A DNA stretch of 64,000 bases from Flavobacterium sp. HTF (lineage in GTDB: Bacteria; Bacteroidota; Bacteroidia; Flavobacteriales; Flavobacteriaceae). The position numbers were made by a program, and so were the translations under genes. Under the pieces are notes generated by a model. That model did no database searches, had not been told where the DNA came from, and saw nothing but the letters and a program-made list of their open reading frames with translations. The stretch covers positions 55,428-119,427 of the forward strand of contig NZ_QETH01000004.1 in assembly GCF_003105115.1 (NCBI RefSeq). Direction: 5' to 3'. Position 1 is the stretch's first letter. Each line of letters begins with the position of its first letter. Shown here piece after piece: positions 1 through 7,893 of this stretch.

Positions 1-43
1 GCTATTAAATAAATAGCCCTTTCAAAATTTTTATATTAATCTG

Positions 44-1216
44 TTAAGCAAGTGCCTGCTTCAAATCTGCAATAACATCTTCTACTGTTTCTAAACCAAC
101 CGAAACACGAACCAAACCTTGTGTGATTCCTACTGCCAATTGATCTTCTTCAGACAATTTGCTGTGTGTTGTTGATGCCGGATGCGTAACAATTGTTCTG
201 GTATCTCCAATATTGGCTGATAATGAACAAAGTTGTATGGCATTCAGGAATTTTCTTCCTGATTCAATTCCGCCTTTGATTTCAAATGCGATGATATTTC
301 CACCAGCTTTCATTTGTCTTTTCGCAATTTCATATTGAGGGTGCGATTTCAGAAATGGATATTTAACACTATTTACGTTTGGATGGCTTTCTAAAAATTC
401 AGCTACTTTTAAGGCATTTTCACAATGTCTGTCAACCCGAACTGCCAATGTTTCTAAACTTTTTGACAAAACCCAGGCATTAAATGGCGATAAAGCCGGC
501 CCTGTATTTCTTGAAAACAAATAAATTTGTCTGATCAAATCTGCATTTCCAACAGTAACACCTCCTAAAACACGTCCTTGTCCGTCGATTAATTTGGTTG
601 CAGAATGGATAACCAGATGCGCTCCAAATTTAATTGGCTGTTGTAAATATGGCGTTGCAAAGCAATTGTCAATCACTAAAATCAGATTGTGTTTTTTAGC
701 AATATCTCCCAATAATTGCAAATCAATTACATCAACTCCAGGATTTGTCGGAGATTCGGCATATAATATTTTGGTATTTGGTTTAATAAAACTCTCGATT
801 GTCTCCGGTTTATTAATTTCAAAATAAGAAGTTTCAATATTCCATTTTGGAAAATAAGTCATAAACAAAGCATGGGTAGAACCAAAAACACTGCTTGCCG
901 AAACAATATGATCACCTGAATTTAATAACGCAGCAAAAGTCGAATATACGGCCGCCATTCCTGTTGCAAAAGCATAACCGGATTCAGCACCTTCCATTTT
1001 GCAGATTTTATCGACAAACTCCGAGGTGTTCGGATTGCTGAAACGGCTGTAGATATTTCTTTCTTTTTCTTCTGTAAACGAAGCTCTCATATCTTCGGCA
1101 TCTTCAAATACAAAGCTTGACGATAAGTATAATGGCACCGAATGTTCTAAATATTGCGATCTTTCTAATTGTGTTCTAATGGCTTGTGTTTCAAAACCAA
1201 ATTCTTCTGTATTCAT
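44..1216 (-). CDS. metZ: O-succinyl/O-acetylhomoserine sulfhydrylase (MetZ type)
   Basis: Cytosolic PLP enzyme of the Cys/Met metabolism family that replaces the acyl group of acylhomoserine with sulfide to give homocysteine. The 390-residue protein has the family layout: Asp183 in VIDNC, and the PLP lysine Lys208 in HSATKLIDGQGR. The GQGRVLGG stretch after the lysine and the FGST motif near residue 112 resemble MetZ more than MetB or MetY. It is the last gene in the row metX-thrA-osmC-metZ. Since the acyltransferase here is MetX-like, the natural substrate may be O-acetylhomoserine despite the MetZ name. A second sulfhydrylase, MetY, lies at 7894-9198. Family assignment is firm; substrate is inferred. 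Confidence 0.88.
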   Translation of the reverse strand: MNTEEFGFETQAIRTQLERSQYLEHSVPLYLSSSFVFEDAEDMRASFTEEKERNIYSRFSNPNTSEFVDKICKMEGAESGYAFATGMAAVYSTFAALLNSGDHIVSASSVFGSTHALFMTYFPKWNIETSYFEINKPETIESFIKPNTKILYAESPTNPGVDVIDLQLLGDIAKKHNLILVIDNCFATPYLQQPIKFGAHLVIHSATKLIDGQGRVLGGVTVGNADLIRQIYLFSRNTGPALSPFNAWVLSKSLETLAVRVDRHCENALKVAEFLESHPNVNSVKYPFLKSHPQYEIAKRQMKAGGNIIAFEIKGGIESGRKFLNAIQLCSLSANIGDTRTIVTHPASTTHSKLSEEDQLAVGITQGLVRVSVGLETVEDVIADLKQALA

Positions 1217-1344
1217 TGTGTTGTTTTTTTGTTTTGTTTCAAGTTTCAGGTTTCAAGTTTTTGCTGTGAGTTAAAAACCTGAACTTAAATTCAAATTGTT
1301 TAGAATTAATTACCCAATTGCCTGATTAACTCATTTTCTAATTC

Positions 1345-1770
1345 TTATAAAGTTTCGTTGTTCAAAACAACTTTATATTTAATTGTTGCTGTTGGCTCAA
1401 CTGTTTTTGCTACTGAACAATATTTCTCGAAAGAAAGCTGTGCCGCACGTTGGGCTTTTTCCGGATTGATATCGCCTTCTAAGTAGAAAACCACATCAAT
1501 TTCCTTAAAAGGTTTTGCTTCGTCTATCTGAACGCGTGTTCCTTCAACCTCAGCGTTAAAAGAAGTGATTTCCTGACGCTGTTTTTTTAGGATCGAAATC
1601 ATATCAATAGCACTGCATCCCGCAACGCCCATTAATACCAATTCCATCGGACTTGCACCCAGGTCACTCCCTCCAAATTCAGCTCTGCTGTCAACGTCAA
1701 CTACATGGCCGCGTTCATTTTTTACTTTGAAATGAAATGCGTCATTTACTCTGTTTAGGGTTACTTTCAT
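1345..1770 (-). CDS. OsmC family protein
   Basis: Small 141-residue OsmC/Ohr-fold protein, a family of thiol peroxidases and related proteins acting on organic hydroperoxides in the cytosol. The two family cysteines are visible: Cys52 in AGCSAIDMISILKK and Cys118 in KYCSVAKT. The ILKK-containing helix and the KYCSVAKT box place it in the YhfA-like OsmC branch rather than classical Ohr. It lies between thrA (about 87 bases upstream) and metZ (about 130 bases downstream) on the same strand. Co-transcription with Met genes is therefore likely, perhaps linking thiol supply and peroxide defence, but that link is inference. Confidence 0.85.
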   Translation of the reverse strand: MKVTLNRVNDAFHFKVKNERGHVVDVDSRAEFGGSDLGASPMELVLMGVAGCSAIDMISILKKQRQEITSFNAEVEGTRVQIDEAKPFKEIDVVFYLEGDINPEKAQRAAQLSFEKYCSVAKTVEPTATIKYKVVLNNETL

Positions 1771-1820
1771 TGTGTTGTTATTTTTTTTTGTTTTTTATTC
1801 TCAGTATTGTCACACCAGAA

Positions 1821-1856
1821 TCAATCTAAAATCTACAGTCTAAAATCTAAAATCAA
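1821..1856. repeat. TCTAAAATC-type short tandem tract
   Basis: The osmC-thrA spacer contains several copies of a roughly 10-base unit close to AATCTAAAAT. Similar tracts fill the etfB-etfA spacer (33005-33132) and the fbaA-accD spacer (43742-43850), so this is a dispersed, degenerate intergenic repeat of this genome. Confidence 0.6.
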
Positions 1857-1857
1857 A

Positions 1858-4272
1858 TTACTCCTTATCCGATAATCTCAAAATATCTCCAAAAACGCCT
1901 CTCGCTGTAACTGCAGAACCTGCACCGGCTCCCTGAATTACAATTGGTCTGTCTCCGTAAGATTCTGTATAAATTTCGAAGAATGAATCTGAGCCTTTTA
2001 ATCCGCCCAAAGCAGTATCAGCAGGAACAGAAACTAATTTTACTTCCAAAATTCCTTTGTCATTTTGCAGATCTCCGGATAATTCTCCGATATATCTTAA
2101 AACATGATTTGGTTTTTGATCTGCTTTTACTTTTTCGTAAACCGGATCGAATTCTTTTAGTCTGGTTAAGAAATCAGAAACATTTCCTTCACGTAAATGT
2201 TCCGGAATCAGGTTCTGGATAGAGATTTCTTCAAACTCATTTTGTAAATCTAATTCTCTTGCCAGAATCAATAGTTTTCTTCCAACATCGTTACCGCATA
2301 AATCTTCACGCGGGTCTGGTTCTGTGTATCCATTATCAATTGCTTCCTGCAGGATTTCACTAAACGGAATATCTTTCGCAGAAAAATTGTTAAATAAATA
2401 GCTTAATGTTCCGGAGAAAACTCCTTTTATTTTGGTAATATTTTCACCCGAAAGGTGTAATAATTTGATGGTATCAATTAATGGCAATCCTGCACCAACA
2501 TTCGTTTCGTACAAATAATTCTTTTGATTTTCTGCCAATGCCTTTCTGATTTCCTTATAAAAACCATAACTCAGTGTATTGGCCACTTTATTTGAAGAAA
2601 TCAGGTCAAAACTGCTTTCTATAAGTGAAATATAATTCTCTACAAATGATGCGCTTGCCGTATTATCAATGGCTATTAGGTTTTCTAAATGGTGCTCATT
2701 CGCGTAGGCGATAACATCATTAATAGTGTATTCAAGACCTTCTTTTTGAATATCGTTTTTCCAGTCTGAAGTTACTCCATATTTATTTAAAAGCACCTTT
2801 TTAGAATTTGCGATAGCAAAAACATTCAGCTTAATTCCTTTTCGTTTTTCGATTGCTGCTGTTGATTCTAATATTTGATTTATCAAAGTTCCGCCCACTA
2901 ATCCGTGACCGAAAATAGCAATGTTGATTTTTTTAGAAACTCCGAAAATCTCTCCGTGAATTACACTTAAGGCTCTGTTTAGTTCCGATTTTTTTACCAC
3001 CAAACTCACGTTTTTGCCCGTAACGGTATTATTGAATAAGATCGGAACTATTTTATTTTTGATTAAAGCGGTGTAAGGTTTATGAAAGGTACTCAGATCC
3101 TGACCGATAATCGAAATTACCGATACATTATCTGTAACCGTAATTTGGTTGACATCTTTAGAGTAAAAGTCATTTTCGAACTCTTTTTCTAATTCAACCA
3201 TTGCTGTTGTTGCTTTTTCTGTAGCCACAACCAATCCGATTCCTCTTTCTGAAGATCCCTGCGAAATAATACTCACACTGATATTATGATCGCCCATTAC
3301 CTTAAAAATTCGGGCATCGACACCTGCTTTTCCAAGTAATCCGCGTCCTTCAAGATTTACCAGCGACACGTTTTCTAATACAGAAAGCGTTTTAATTCCT
3401 TCTTTTGCTGAATCTGAAGTAATTAATGTTCCTCTGTTTTCGTGGTTGAAAGTATTTAAAATTCGTAACGGGATATTTTTTTCCAATAACGGAATTATCG
3501 TTTTAGCGTGCAGGATGGTTGCTCCAAAATTGGCCAGTTCATTGGCTTCGTTAAAAGATAAAAATTCTATCTTTTTTGCATCTGCCACCAAATCAGGATT
3601 TGCGGTATAAATTCCGTCAACATGTGTAAAGTTCTGAAGCTCTTCTGCATTTAAATAATTTGCGATTAAAGAGGCAGTATAATTGCTTCCGTTTCTTCCT
3701 AAAGTAGTTGTATCGTTATTGTTGTTTGAACCAATAAAACCGGTTACAATATTGACAGTTTTTCCGTTGTGTTCTTTAAAATAGTTCACAACATTTTTCT
3801 TTGAAAGCTGTTCAAGAGGCTGAGCGTCTCCAAATTTAGAATCTGTTTTTAAAAGATATCTTGTGTCAACAAAATTGGCAGGAATTCCTTTTTCTAACAA
3901 AATCGCAGTCAATAATCTCGCAGAAAGCAATTCTCCTTTAGACAAAATCTGGTCTTTGATTTTATTGCTGTAATCGCCAATCAAACTTACTCCTTCAAAA
4001 AGTTTATCCAATACATTAAATTCTTCTGATAAATCAACCTGTGGATAATCTGAAATCTGATATTTTTTAAAGTTTTCTAATAATTCTTTGTAACTGCCGT
4101 TTTTTGCAGCAATACTTAAAATAAATTCCAGCTCGTCTGTGGCATTTCCGCGTGCAGAAACAACAACGGCAATTTGTTCGCCCTGATTTACTTTATCTGT
4201 AATAATGGAAACAACTTTGTTAAGTCCTTCTCCGTTTGATAATGATTTACCTCCAAATTTTAATACTTTCAT
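1858..4272 (-). CDS. thrA: Bifunctional aspartokinase / homoserine dehydrogenase
   Basis: Catalyses the first and third steps of the aspartate pathway (aspartate to aspartyl phosphate; aspartate semialdehyde to homoserine), supplying Thr and Met. The 804 residues hold an N-terminal aspartokinase (KFGGKSL at 4-10), two ACT regions (about 300-370 and 378-445), and a Rossmann fold starting at IAIFGHGLVGG (451). The homoserine dehydrogenase core follows, with GYTEPDP (Glu651), Asp662 and Lys666 intact. The start ATG is one base from the metX stop, implying tight translational coupling. It therefore lies in the same transcript as metX and under the SAM-I riboswitch. ACT domains suggest Thr feedback, which is family knowledge. 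No frameshift is visible. Confidence 0.95.
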   Translation of the reverse strand: MKVLKFGGKSLSNGEGLNKVVSIITDKVNQGEQIAVVVSARGNATDELEFILSIAAKNGSYKELLENFKKYQISDYPQVDLSEEFNVLDKLFEGVSLIGDYSNKIKDQILSKGELLSARLLTAILLEKGIPANFVDTRYLLKTDSKFGDAQPLEQLSKKNVVNYFKEHNGKTVNIVTGFIGSNNNNDTTTLGRNGSNYTASLIANYLNAEELQNFTHVDGIYTANPDLVADAKKIEFLSFNEANELANFGATILHAKTIIPLLEKNIPLRILNTFNHENRGTLITSDSAKEGIKTLSVLENVSLVNLEGRGLLGKAGVDARIFKVMGDHNISVSIISQGSSERGIGLVVATEKATTAMVELEKEFENDFYSKDVNQITVTDNVSVISIIGQDLSTFHKPYTALIKNKIVPILFNNTVTGKNVSLVVKKSELNRALSVIHGEIFGVSKKINIAIFGHGLVGGTLINQILESTAAIEKRKGIKLNVFAIANSKKVLLNKYGVTSDWKNDIQKEGLEYTINDVIAYANEHHLENLIAIDNTASASFVENYISLIESSFDLISSNKVANTLSYGFYKEIRKALAENQKNYLYETNVGAGLPLIDTIKLLHLSGENITKIKGVFSGTLSYLFNNFSAKDIPFSEILQEAIDNGYTEPDPREDLCGNDVGRKLLILARELDLQNEFEEISIQNLIPEHLREGNVSDFLTRLKEFDPVYEKVKADQKPNHVLRYIGELSGDLQNDKGILEVKLVSVPADTALGGLKGSDSFFEIYTESYGDRPIVIQGAGAGSAVTARGVFGDILRLSDKE

Positions 4273-4273
4273 T

Positions 4274-5263
4274 TTATCTTCTTATTGTTTCTGCCTTAAA
4301 AATATCGGCAAGTAAATGGTCTAATTGTTTGTACTCGATTAAAAAAGCGTCATGTCCGTGAACCGAATCTATTTCGCTGTAAAAAACATTGTCTTTGAAC
4401 TTTTTTAATTCCTCATAAGTTTCGCGATTTTCTCTTGGTGTAAAAAACAAGTCCGAATTGATTCCGATAATATGAATCGAGGCATTTGTTTTAGACATCA
4501 GTGTTTCAAAATCGTCGCTGTTTCTGGTAATATCTATGGTTTTAAGCAATTGGTTCATCAGTTTATAGGATGACAACTGATATCTCTTTTGTAATTTCTC
4601 CCCGTGATGCGCCAGCCAGCTTTCGATATTAAAAACAGAAAGATTGGTATTAAGCGTTCTCTGAAATTTTTCTTTGAATGATTCCGGAGATCTGTAACAC
4701 AACATGGCATGAATTCGGGCATCTTCAATTGGTTTTGAAGAATTGTTCAGGATCTGCTCCTGCAAAAAGCAATTAGCAATCATCCAGTCGGTCGATTTCC
4801 AGTCTGTTGCAATCGGAATCAGATGTTCTGTAATGTTTGGCTGCAAAGCCAACATTTCCCAGGCAATTCCACCGCCAACAGAACCTCCGATTATAGCATG
4901 AACCTGATTAATCATAAGAGATTCAAGTCCTTTTAAAAAAATTCTGGCAATATCTCTTGTGGTAAAATCCTGATAGTTCTCAATGATGTAAGCATCATTT
5001 CCGTTACCGGGAACATTAAATGCCAGAACGGTATAAAGACTGGTGTCAATCGTTTTTCCGTTTCCTATTAAATCACTCCACCAGCCGTTTTCTCCTGTAA
5101 CCTCAGCGTTTCCTGTCAGGGCATGATTAACCAGAACAATTGGAGCACTATGCAATGGCAAACCTGAAAGTGTAAAACTTAAAGGTAATGTATGATAAAG
5201 TGCACCATTCTCTGTGGTGAAATTTTGTATGTTTATAGGGTTTGGTATATTTTCCAATTTCAA
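4274..5263 (-). CDS. metX: Homoserine O-acetyltransferase (MetX-like alpha/beta hydrolase)
   Basis: Transfers an acetyl group from acetyl-CoA to homoserine, committing it to methionine. The 329-residue alpha/beta-hydrolase protein shows the nucleophile elbow GGSVGG (Ser128), a candidate acid Asp271 in NSDLFF, and His304 in VHGHDAFL, i.e. the catalytic triad of the family. The NHALTGNAE segment near residue 46 is the usual oxyanion region. It is slightly shorter than typical MetX proteins. A SAM-I riboswitch lies about 73 bases upstream, and thrA follows after one base. Acetyl rather than succinyl specificity is inferred from family resemblance and from MetY nearby. Confidence 0.9.
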   Translation of the reverse strand: MKLENIPNPINIQNFTTENGALYHTLPLSFTLSGLPLHSAPIVLVNHALTGNAEVTGENGWWSDLIGNGKTIDTSLYTVLAFNVPGNGNDAYIIENYQDFTTRDIARIFLKGLESLMINQVHAIIGGSVGGGIAWEMLALQPNITEHLIPIATDWKSTDWMIANCFLQEQILNNSSKPIEDARIHAMLCYRSPESFKEKFQRTLNTNLSVFNIESWLAHHGEKLQKRYQLSSYKLMNQLLKTIDITRNSDDFETLMSKTNASIHIIGINSDLFFTPRENRETYEELKKFKDNVFYSEIDSVHGHDAFLIEYKQLDHLLADIFKAETIRR

Positions 5264-5307
5264 ATCTGTTGTATTATTGATTTGTATCTGGAAATATTAG
5301 AAAGAAA

Positions 5308-5325
5308 GTCTAGATGAAACCAGAC
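5308..5325 (-). terminator. Candidate expression-platform terminator of the metX SAM riboswitch
   Basis: On the minus strand a six-pair stem (GTCTGG / CTAGAC with one G-T pair, loop TTTCAT) is followed by TTTCTTTCT. It sits between the riboswitch 3' end and the metX start, the right place for a SAM-dependent terminator. The stem is short, so this assignment is tentative. Confidence 0.4.
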
Positions 5326-5335
5326 AAATTCTTGT

Positions 5336-5442
5336 TGTTATCTTTCCACGTTTGGGTGTGGTAGAATGCAGCACCTTCTTCGAATTAACGAAGGGTTGCT
5401 AAGGATTCATCGGGTCTAATCCCTCGTCCTTTCTTTATAACA
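5336..5442 (-). ncRNA. SAM-I (S-box) riboswitch controlling metX-thrA
   Basis: The minus strand carries all SAM-I hallmarks in order. P1 is closed by TGTTAT / ATAACA. P2 is AAGGA / TCCTT with kink-turn-like internal residues and the inner GGG / CCC pairs. Next come the conserved GATGAA and GCAACC, P3 with CTTCG / CGAAG, and then AAGGTGCT. P4 is CCAC / GTGG, and the closing GGAAAGATAAC follows. Binding of SAM is known to switch off downstream Met genes in this class. Here it precedes metX and thrA, and it has its own promoter about 30 bases upstream. Confidence 0.95.
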
Positions 5443-5470
5443 TTTCAATACGTTTCTGAACTTAACGGTG

Positions 5471-5497
5471 CAAATTAACTACTATTTTCTTAAACAA
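5471..5497 (-). promoter_or_regulatory. Promoter of the metX riboswitch transcript
   Basis: Minus-strand TTG, 17 bases, TAATTTG, ending about 30 bases before riboswitch P1. The spacer contains AGAAAATAGT, a sequence also found between the promoter boxes of the metY and TonB-receptor leader transcripts. Confidence 0.55.
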
Positions 5498-5632
5498 GCA
5501 AATTTATCTGAATCAAAATCTTCAAATCAATGAATATAATTCAAACGAAAAACTATTGTACGCAAAAATTTACCGAACGTAATGCCCAGTAAAATTAAGC
5601 GGGGTTTGCCCTATCCGGTGATACTTTTCGAT

Positions 5633-5830
5633 TTAAATGAAAAGTGTTTCATTCTCTTTAGAATACATCAAAAACAATAATGAATTTGGTACTTTTTTCT
5701 CTGTGTTTTTATCTGTTTCCGCAATTCCGAAACTTGGGTGAATCAATTCGTTTGTCGGCGGTGGATTATTTTTATTGCTTCTGTTTTTCAATTTAGAAAA
5801 TGCTCTTGTTAAGTAATTTGTTGTTTTCAT
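5633..5830 (-). CDS. Small protein of unknown function, paralogous to the one before metY
   Basis: 65-residue basic protein with no signal peptide, membrane segment or known motif that I recognise. It starts MKTTNYL and ends SLLFLMYSKENETLF plus one residue. The 58-residue protein at 9252-9428 starts MKTLNS and ends SLLFQMYDLEEEDYF plus one residue, so the two share both termini across an unconserved, charged middle. Both lie directly downstream of a Cys-codon leader peptide and its terminator, and upstream of a methionine gene (metX here). It contains no Cys. The paired context supports a real gene, probably expressed when sulfur amino acids are scarce. The function is unknown. Confidence 0.7.
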   Translation of the reverse strand: MKTTNYLTRAFSKLKNRSNKNNPPPTNELIHPSFGIAETDKNTEKKVPNSLLFLMYSKENETLFI

Positions 5831-5911
5831 GATATTAAGTTTTAGTTCAGTTGTGTTTTATAATCTTTATTAATCTTTTATTTTTTTGTTAAGCAGCCAA
5901 ATGGAATAAAA

Positions 5912-5944
5912 AAACCCTTTTGGTTTTTGATGCCAAAAGGGTTT
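5912..5944 (-). terminator. Attenuator terminator T1
   Basis: Minus-strand 12-pair perfect stem AAACCCTTTTGG / CCAAAAGGGTTT, nine-base loop, then TTTTATT. It lies about 30 bases after the stop of the leader ORF at 5976-6041. An upstream copy of CCAAAAG (5967-5973) can pair with the left arm as an antiterminator, helped by an inner GTTTAA / TTAAAC hairpin. The same stem sequence is used in the metY attenuator. Confidence 0.8.
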
Positions 5945-5975
5945 AAGTTGTTTAAACTCATATATTCTTTTGGAA

Positions 5976-6041
5976 TCAGCAGACGCATACGCAAATAGAT
6001 GCGACAGTGAACATCTTGTTCATCTGTAGGGACTTATTCAT
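5976..6041 (-). CDS. Leader peptide L1 with Cys codons (attenuator)
   Basis: A 21-codon ORF that begins MNKSLQMNKMF and ends ICVCVC directly before TGA. Three Cys codons fall in its last five codons and it has three Met codons. CCAAAAG follows the stop codon within three bases, so a terminating ribosome would mask it and leave the terminator at 5912-5944 free to form. A ribosome stalled on uncharged-Cys codons would also lie close to this segment. Exact footprinting therefore needs testing, but the layout is that of a classical amino-acid attenuator. The likely sensed quantity is Cys-tRNA charging (inference). Confidence 0.75.
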   Translation of the reverse strand: MNKSLQMNKMFTVASICVCVC

Positions 6042-6091
6042 CTGTGATTTATTTATTATTTTAAAAAATTTCTGCATTTTGTATAATTTAA

Positions 6092-6121
6092 AAAGCCTCC
6101 TAAAATTAATCGGGAGGCTTT
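6092..6121 (-). terminator. Terminator T0
   Basis: Minus-strand stem AAAGCCTCC / GGAGGCTTT with an 11-to-12-base loop, then TTTTT. It lies about 330 bases downstream of the gene at 6453-7541 and 28 bases after a short leader-like ORF (6150-6218). It may be a simple transcript end or a fourth attenuator. Confidence 0.7.
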
Positions 6122-6149
6122 GCATATAATTATTGTTTTCTTACAATTT

Positions 6150-6218
6150 TTAAGCAATAGACTTCCCAACGGTTTTTACCGTAATGGCGCAAAACATTTT
6201 TGAGACTTTCCAGTTCAT
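6150..6218 (-). CDS. Possible leader peptide L0
   Basis: A 22-codon ORF starting MNWKVSKMFCAI, followed by terminator T0 at the same spacing seen in the other three leaders. GTTGGGA inside it (complement of 6164-6170) can pair with the loop-side part of T0 (6109-6115). An inner ATTGT / ACAAT hairpin lies between them. It has only one Cys and one internal Met codon, and the antiterminator is weaker, so this call is tentative. Confidence 0.4.
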   Translation of the reverse strand: MNWKVSKMFCAITVKTVGKSIA

Positions 6219-6238
6219 TGATTAGCTTTTGGGTTTAA

Positions 6239-6269
6239 CAAATATGCAATTTTATTTTTAATTACACAA
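6239..6269 (-). promoter_or_regulatory. Candidate promoter for the L0/L1 leader transcript
   Basis: Minus-strand TTG, 20 bases, CATATTTG (seven of eight to TAnnTTTG), about 20 bases upstream of leader L0. No other convincing promoter was seen between here and the L1 leader, so both leaders probably belong to one transcript. The 6270-6452 stretch holds nothing else I can name. Confidence 0.45.
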
Positions 6270-6452
6270 ATGAAAATCAATAAATTAATACGAAAATCCG
6301 ACAAAAAATGACTTTTTAACGATATAAAACATCTTACAAAACTTTTGTTTGATAAAAACAAAGTAAAAACTTACAAATATCATGATTTGATCCGTAAAAT
6401 ATCTCCACAAATCAGTTTATCAAAGAACATTACTAAAAACTTATTTAGTCTT

Positions 6453-7541
6453 TTAAAGCCAGACTGCTTCCTTATTTTTGATTTTTTCGGCTACTTTTAG
6501 GATATCCGTTATAATTCCACGCGAAATTGCCTGTTTGCATGCCGAAGCACTTTTTATTACAATAGGCACATCGGCATAAGATTGTGTGTAGATCTCAAAA
6601 ATAGTATCCGATCCTTTCAGTTGTCCTATAGCTGATGTGACAGGCTCTGAAATCAATTTTACTTCCAGTGTATTTTTCTGAATATCAAATTCGCCAACAT
6701 ATCTCAGGACATGGTTATCTGACTGGGTAATTTTTGCAATTTTAAAAGATCTGTCAATTGCATCTTTGTTAAGAGTACCGTTTTTCTCGAGATGTTCTTC
6801 TTTTATAAGTGAATCAATTTTAATGTCTGAAAGCTCAAAATCCTTTCCTATTTCTCTCGTTAAGATCAGCAGCTTTTTTGCCGTATCATTTCCGGATAAA
6901 TCCTCTTTAAAAGTATAACGCATAAAGCCTAAAAGACTTGCATCTTTAAGAACGGATGAAAAAGTAACCTCATCTGATGAGAATCGATTGAAAACATAAC
7001 TCAGGTTATCAGAAAAAACGCCACGGATTTTCGTGATTTTTTCGCCCGAATAATATAAGTCCCTTAACGGCTGTAAAACAGGAACTCCCATATCTACTGA
7101 TGTTTCATACAAAAATTCTTTATCGTACTTTTTAAGGTTCTCTCTTATTTCCTTATAAAGTTCGATTGGCAGTGTATTGGCTTTTTTATTTACTGCTACA
7201 ATATTAAATCCGTTCTGGATTAACGTATTATAGTGGTTGATCAGCTCGTCGCTCGCTGTCGCATCTACAGCAATTAGATTCTCAAATTCGTTTTCTTTCG
7301 CAAATTCAACAATATCTTCTACTTTGAACGGAACGGCCAATTGTACAAAATTGGTCTCCCAGGCATATCCAACGCCTTCTTTCTCAAAAAAAGCTACCGT
7401 AGAGTTGGTGATGATCGGAAAATGAAAATCAATGTTTTTGTTTTGAAGAAAAAACTCCTGACTTTCTATGATCTGATTGATTAATGTGCTTCCGATATTA
7501 CCGATTCCGAAAAGGATAATATTTATTTTAAGCTTTGACAT
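6453..7541 (-). CDS. Homoserine dehydrogenase-like protein with altered active site
   Basis: A 362-residue stand-alone homologue of the C-terminal dehydrogenase half of ThrA. It has a Rossmann motif FGIGNIGS (11-18), the NKKANTLP segment (118-125), ITKIRGVFSDNLSY (169-182), and an end much like ThrA (IVIKSASA). In ThrA and known homoserine dehydrogenases the box reads GYTEPDP, whose Glu binds homoserine. Here it is GFMRYTF, with Arg208 instead of Glu, while Asp219 and Lys223 remain. It may be inactive, regulatory or changed in substrate. It lies between metY and the metX leader region on the same strand. Confidence 0.8.
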   Translation of the reverse strand: MSKLKINIILFGIGNIGSTLINQIIESQEFFLQNKNIDFHFPIITNSTVAFFEKEGVGYAWETNFVQLAVPFKVEDIVEFAKENEFENLIAVDATASDELINHYNTLIQNGFNIVAVNKKANTLPIELYKEIRENLKKYDKEFLYETSVDMGVPVLQPLRDLYYSGEKITKIRGVFSDNLSYVFNRFSSDEVTFSSVLKDASLLGFMRYTFKEDLSGNDTAKKLLILTREIGKDFELSDIKIDSLIKEEHLEKNGTLNKDAIDRSFKIAKITQSDNHVLRYVGEFDIQKNTLEVKLISEPVTSAIGQLKGSDTIFEIYTQSYADVPIVIKSASACKQAISRGIITDILKVAEKIKNKEAVWL

Positions 7542-7627
7542 AATTTTAATCTATTAAGGTTAATTAAACCATATTAAATGACATGAGTTCTAAATATCAC
7601 TAACGTATATGATTTTAACGCACAGTT

Positions 7628-7793
7628 GAGACGCATTTCATGCGTTTCTTCTAACCAGACGCACTACTTGCGGCTCTTCTAAATCAGACTACTGCTTGCG
7701 GCTCTTCTAATAAGGCCGTACTGCTTGCGTCTTTTCTAACCAGACGCACTGCTTGCGGCTCTTCTAATCAGGCCGCACAGCAGTGCGGCTCTA
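7628..7793. repeat. Tandem array of ~28-29-bp hairpin-forming units
   Basis: Five head-to-tail units start at 7651, 7679, 7707, 7736 and 7764 (28-30 bases each), plus a decayed unit at 7628. Each begins CTAA(C/T)CAG-like and contains a G/C-rich core related to GACGCACTGCTTGCGGC. The last unit has a perfect GCCGCAC / GTGCGGC hairpin. G+C is well above the surroundings. No coding frame or spacer sequence is seen. Confidence 0.85.
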
Positions 7794-7837
7794 CAATATG
7801 GTTAAAATTTATCTATATTCTTTTTTATAAAAAATCA

Positions 7838-7865
7838 CCTCTAGCAAAACTCACATTGCTAAAGG
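7838..7865 (-). terminator. Terminator after metY
   Basis: Minus-strand ten-pair stem CCTTTAGCAA / TTGCTAGAGG with one G-T pair, followed by TGATTTTTT. It lies about 30 bases beyond the metY stop and so separates metY from the dehydrogenase-like gene. Confidence 0.75.
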
Positions 7866-7893
7866 CAATTTTTCAAACAAAAAACAAAAAAAC

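Noticed and set aside
594..827. Plus-strand open frame inside metZ
   Set aside because: It is antisense to a well-conserved PLP enzyme and has no motif or promoter.
7628..7793. Possible CRISPR array
   Set aside because: The units are contiguous with no unique spacers and no cas genes nearby.
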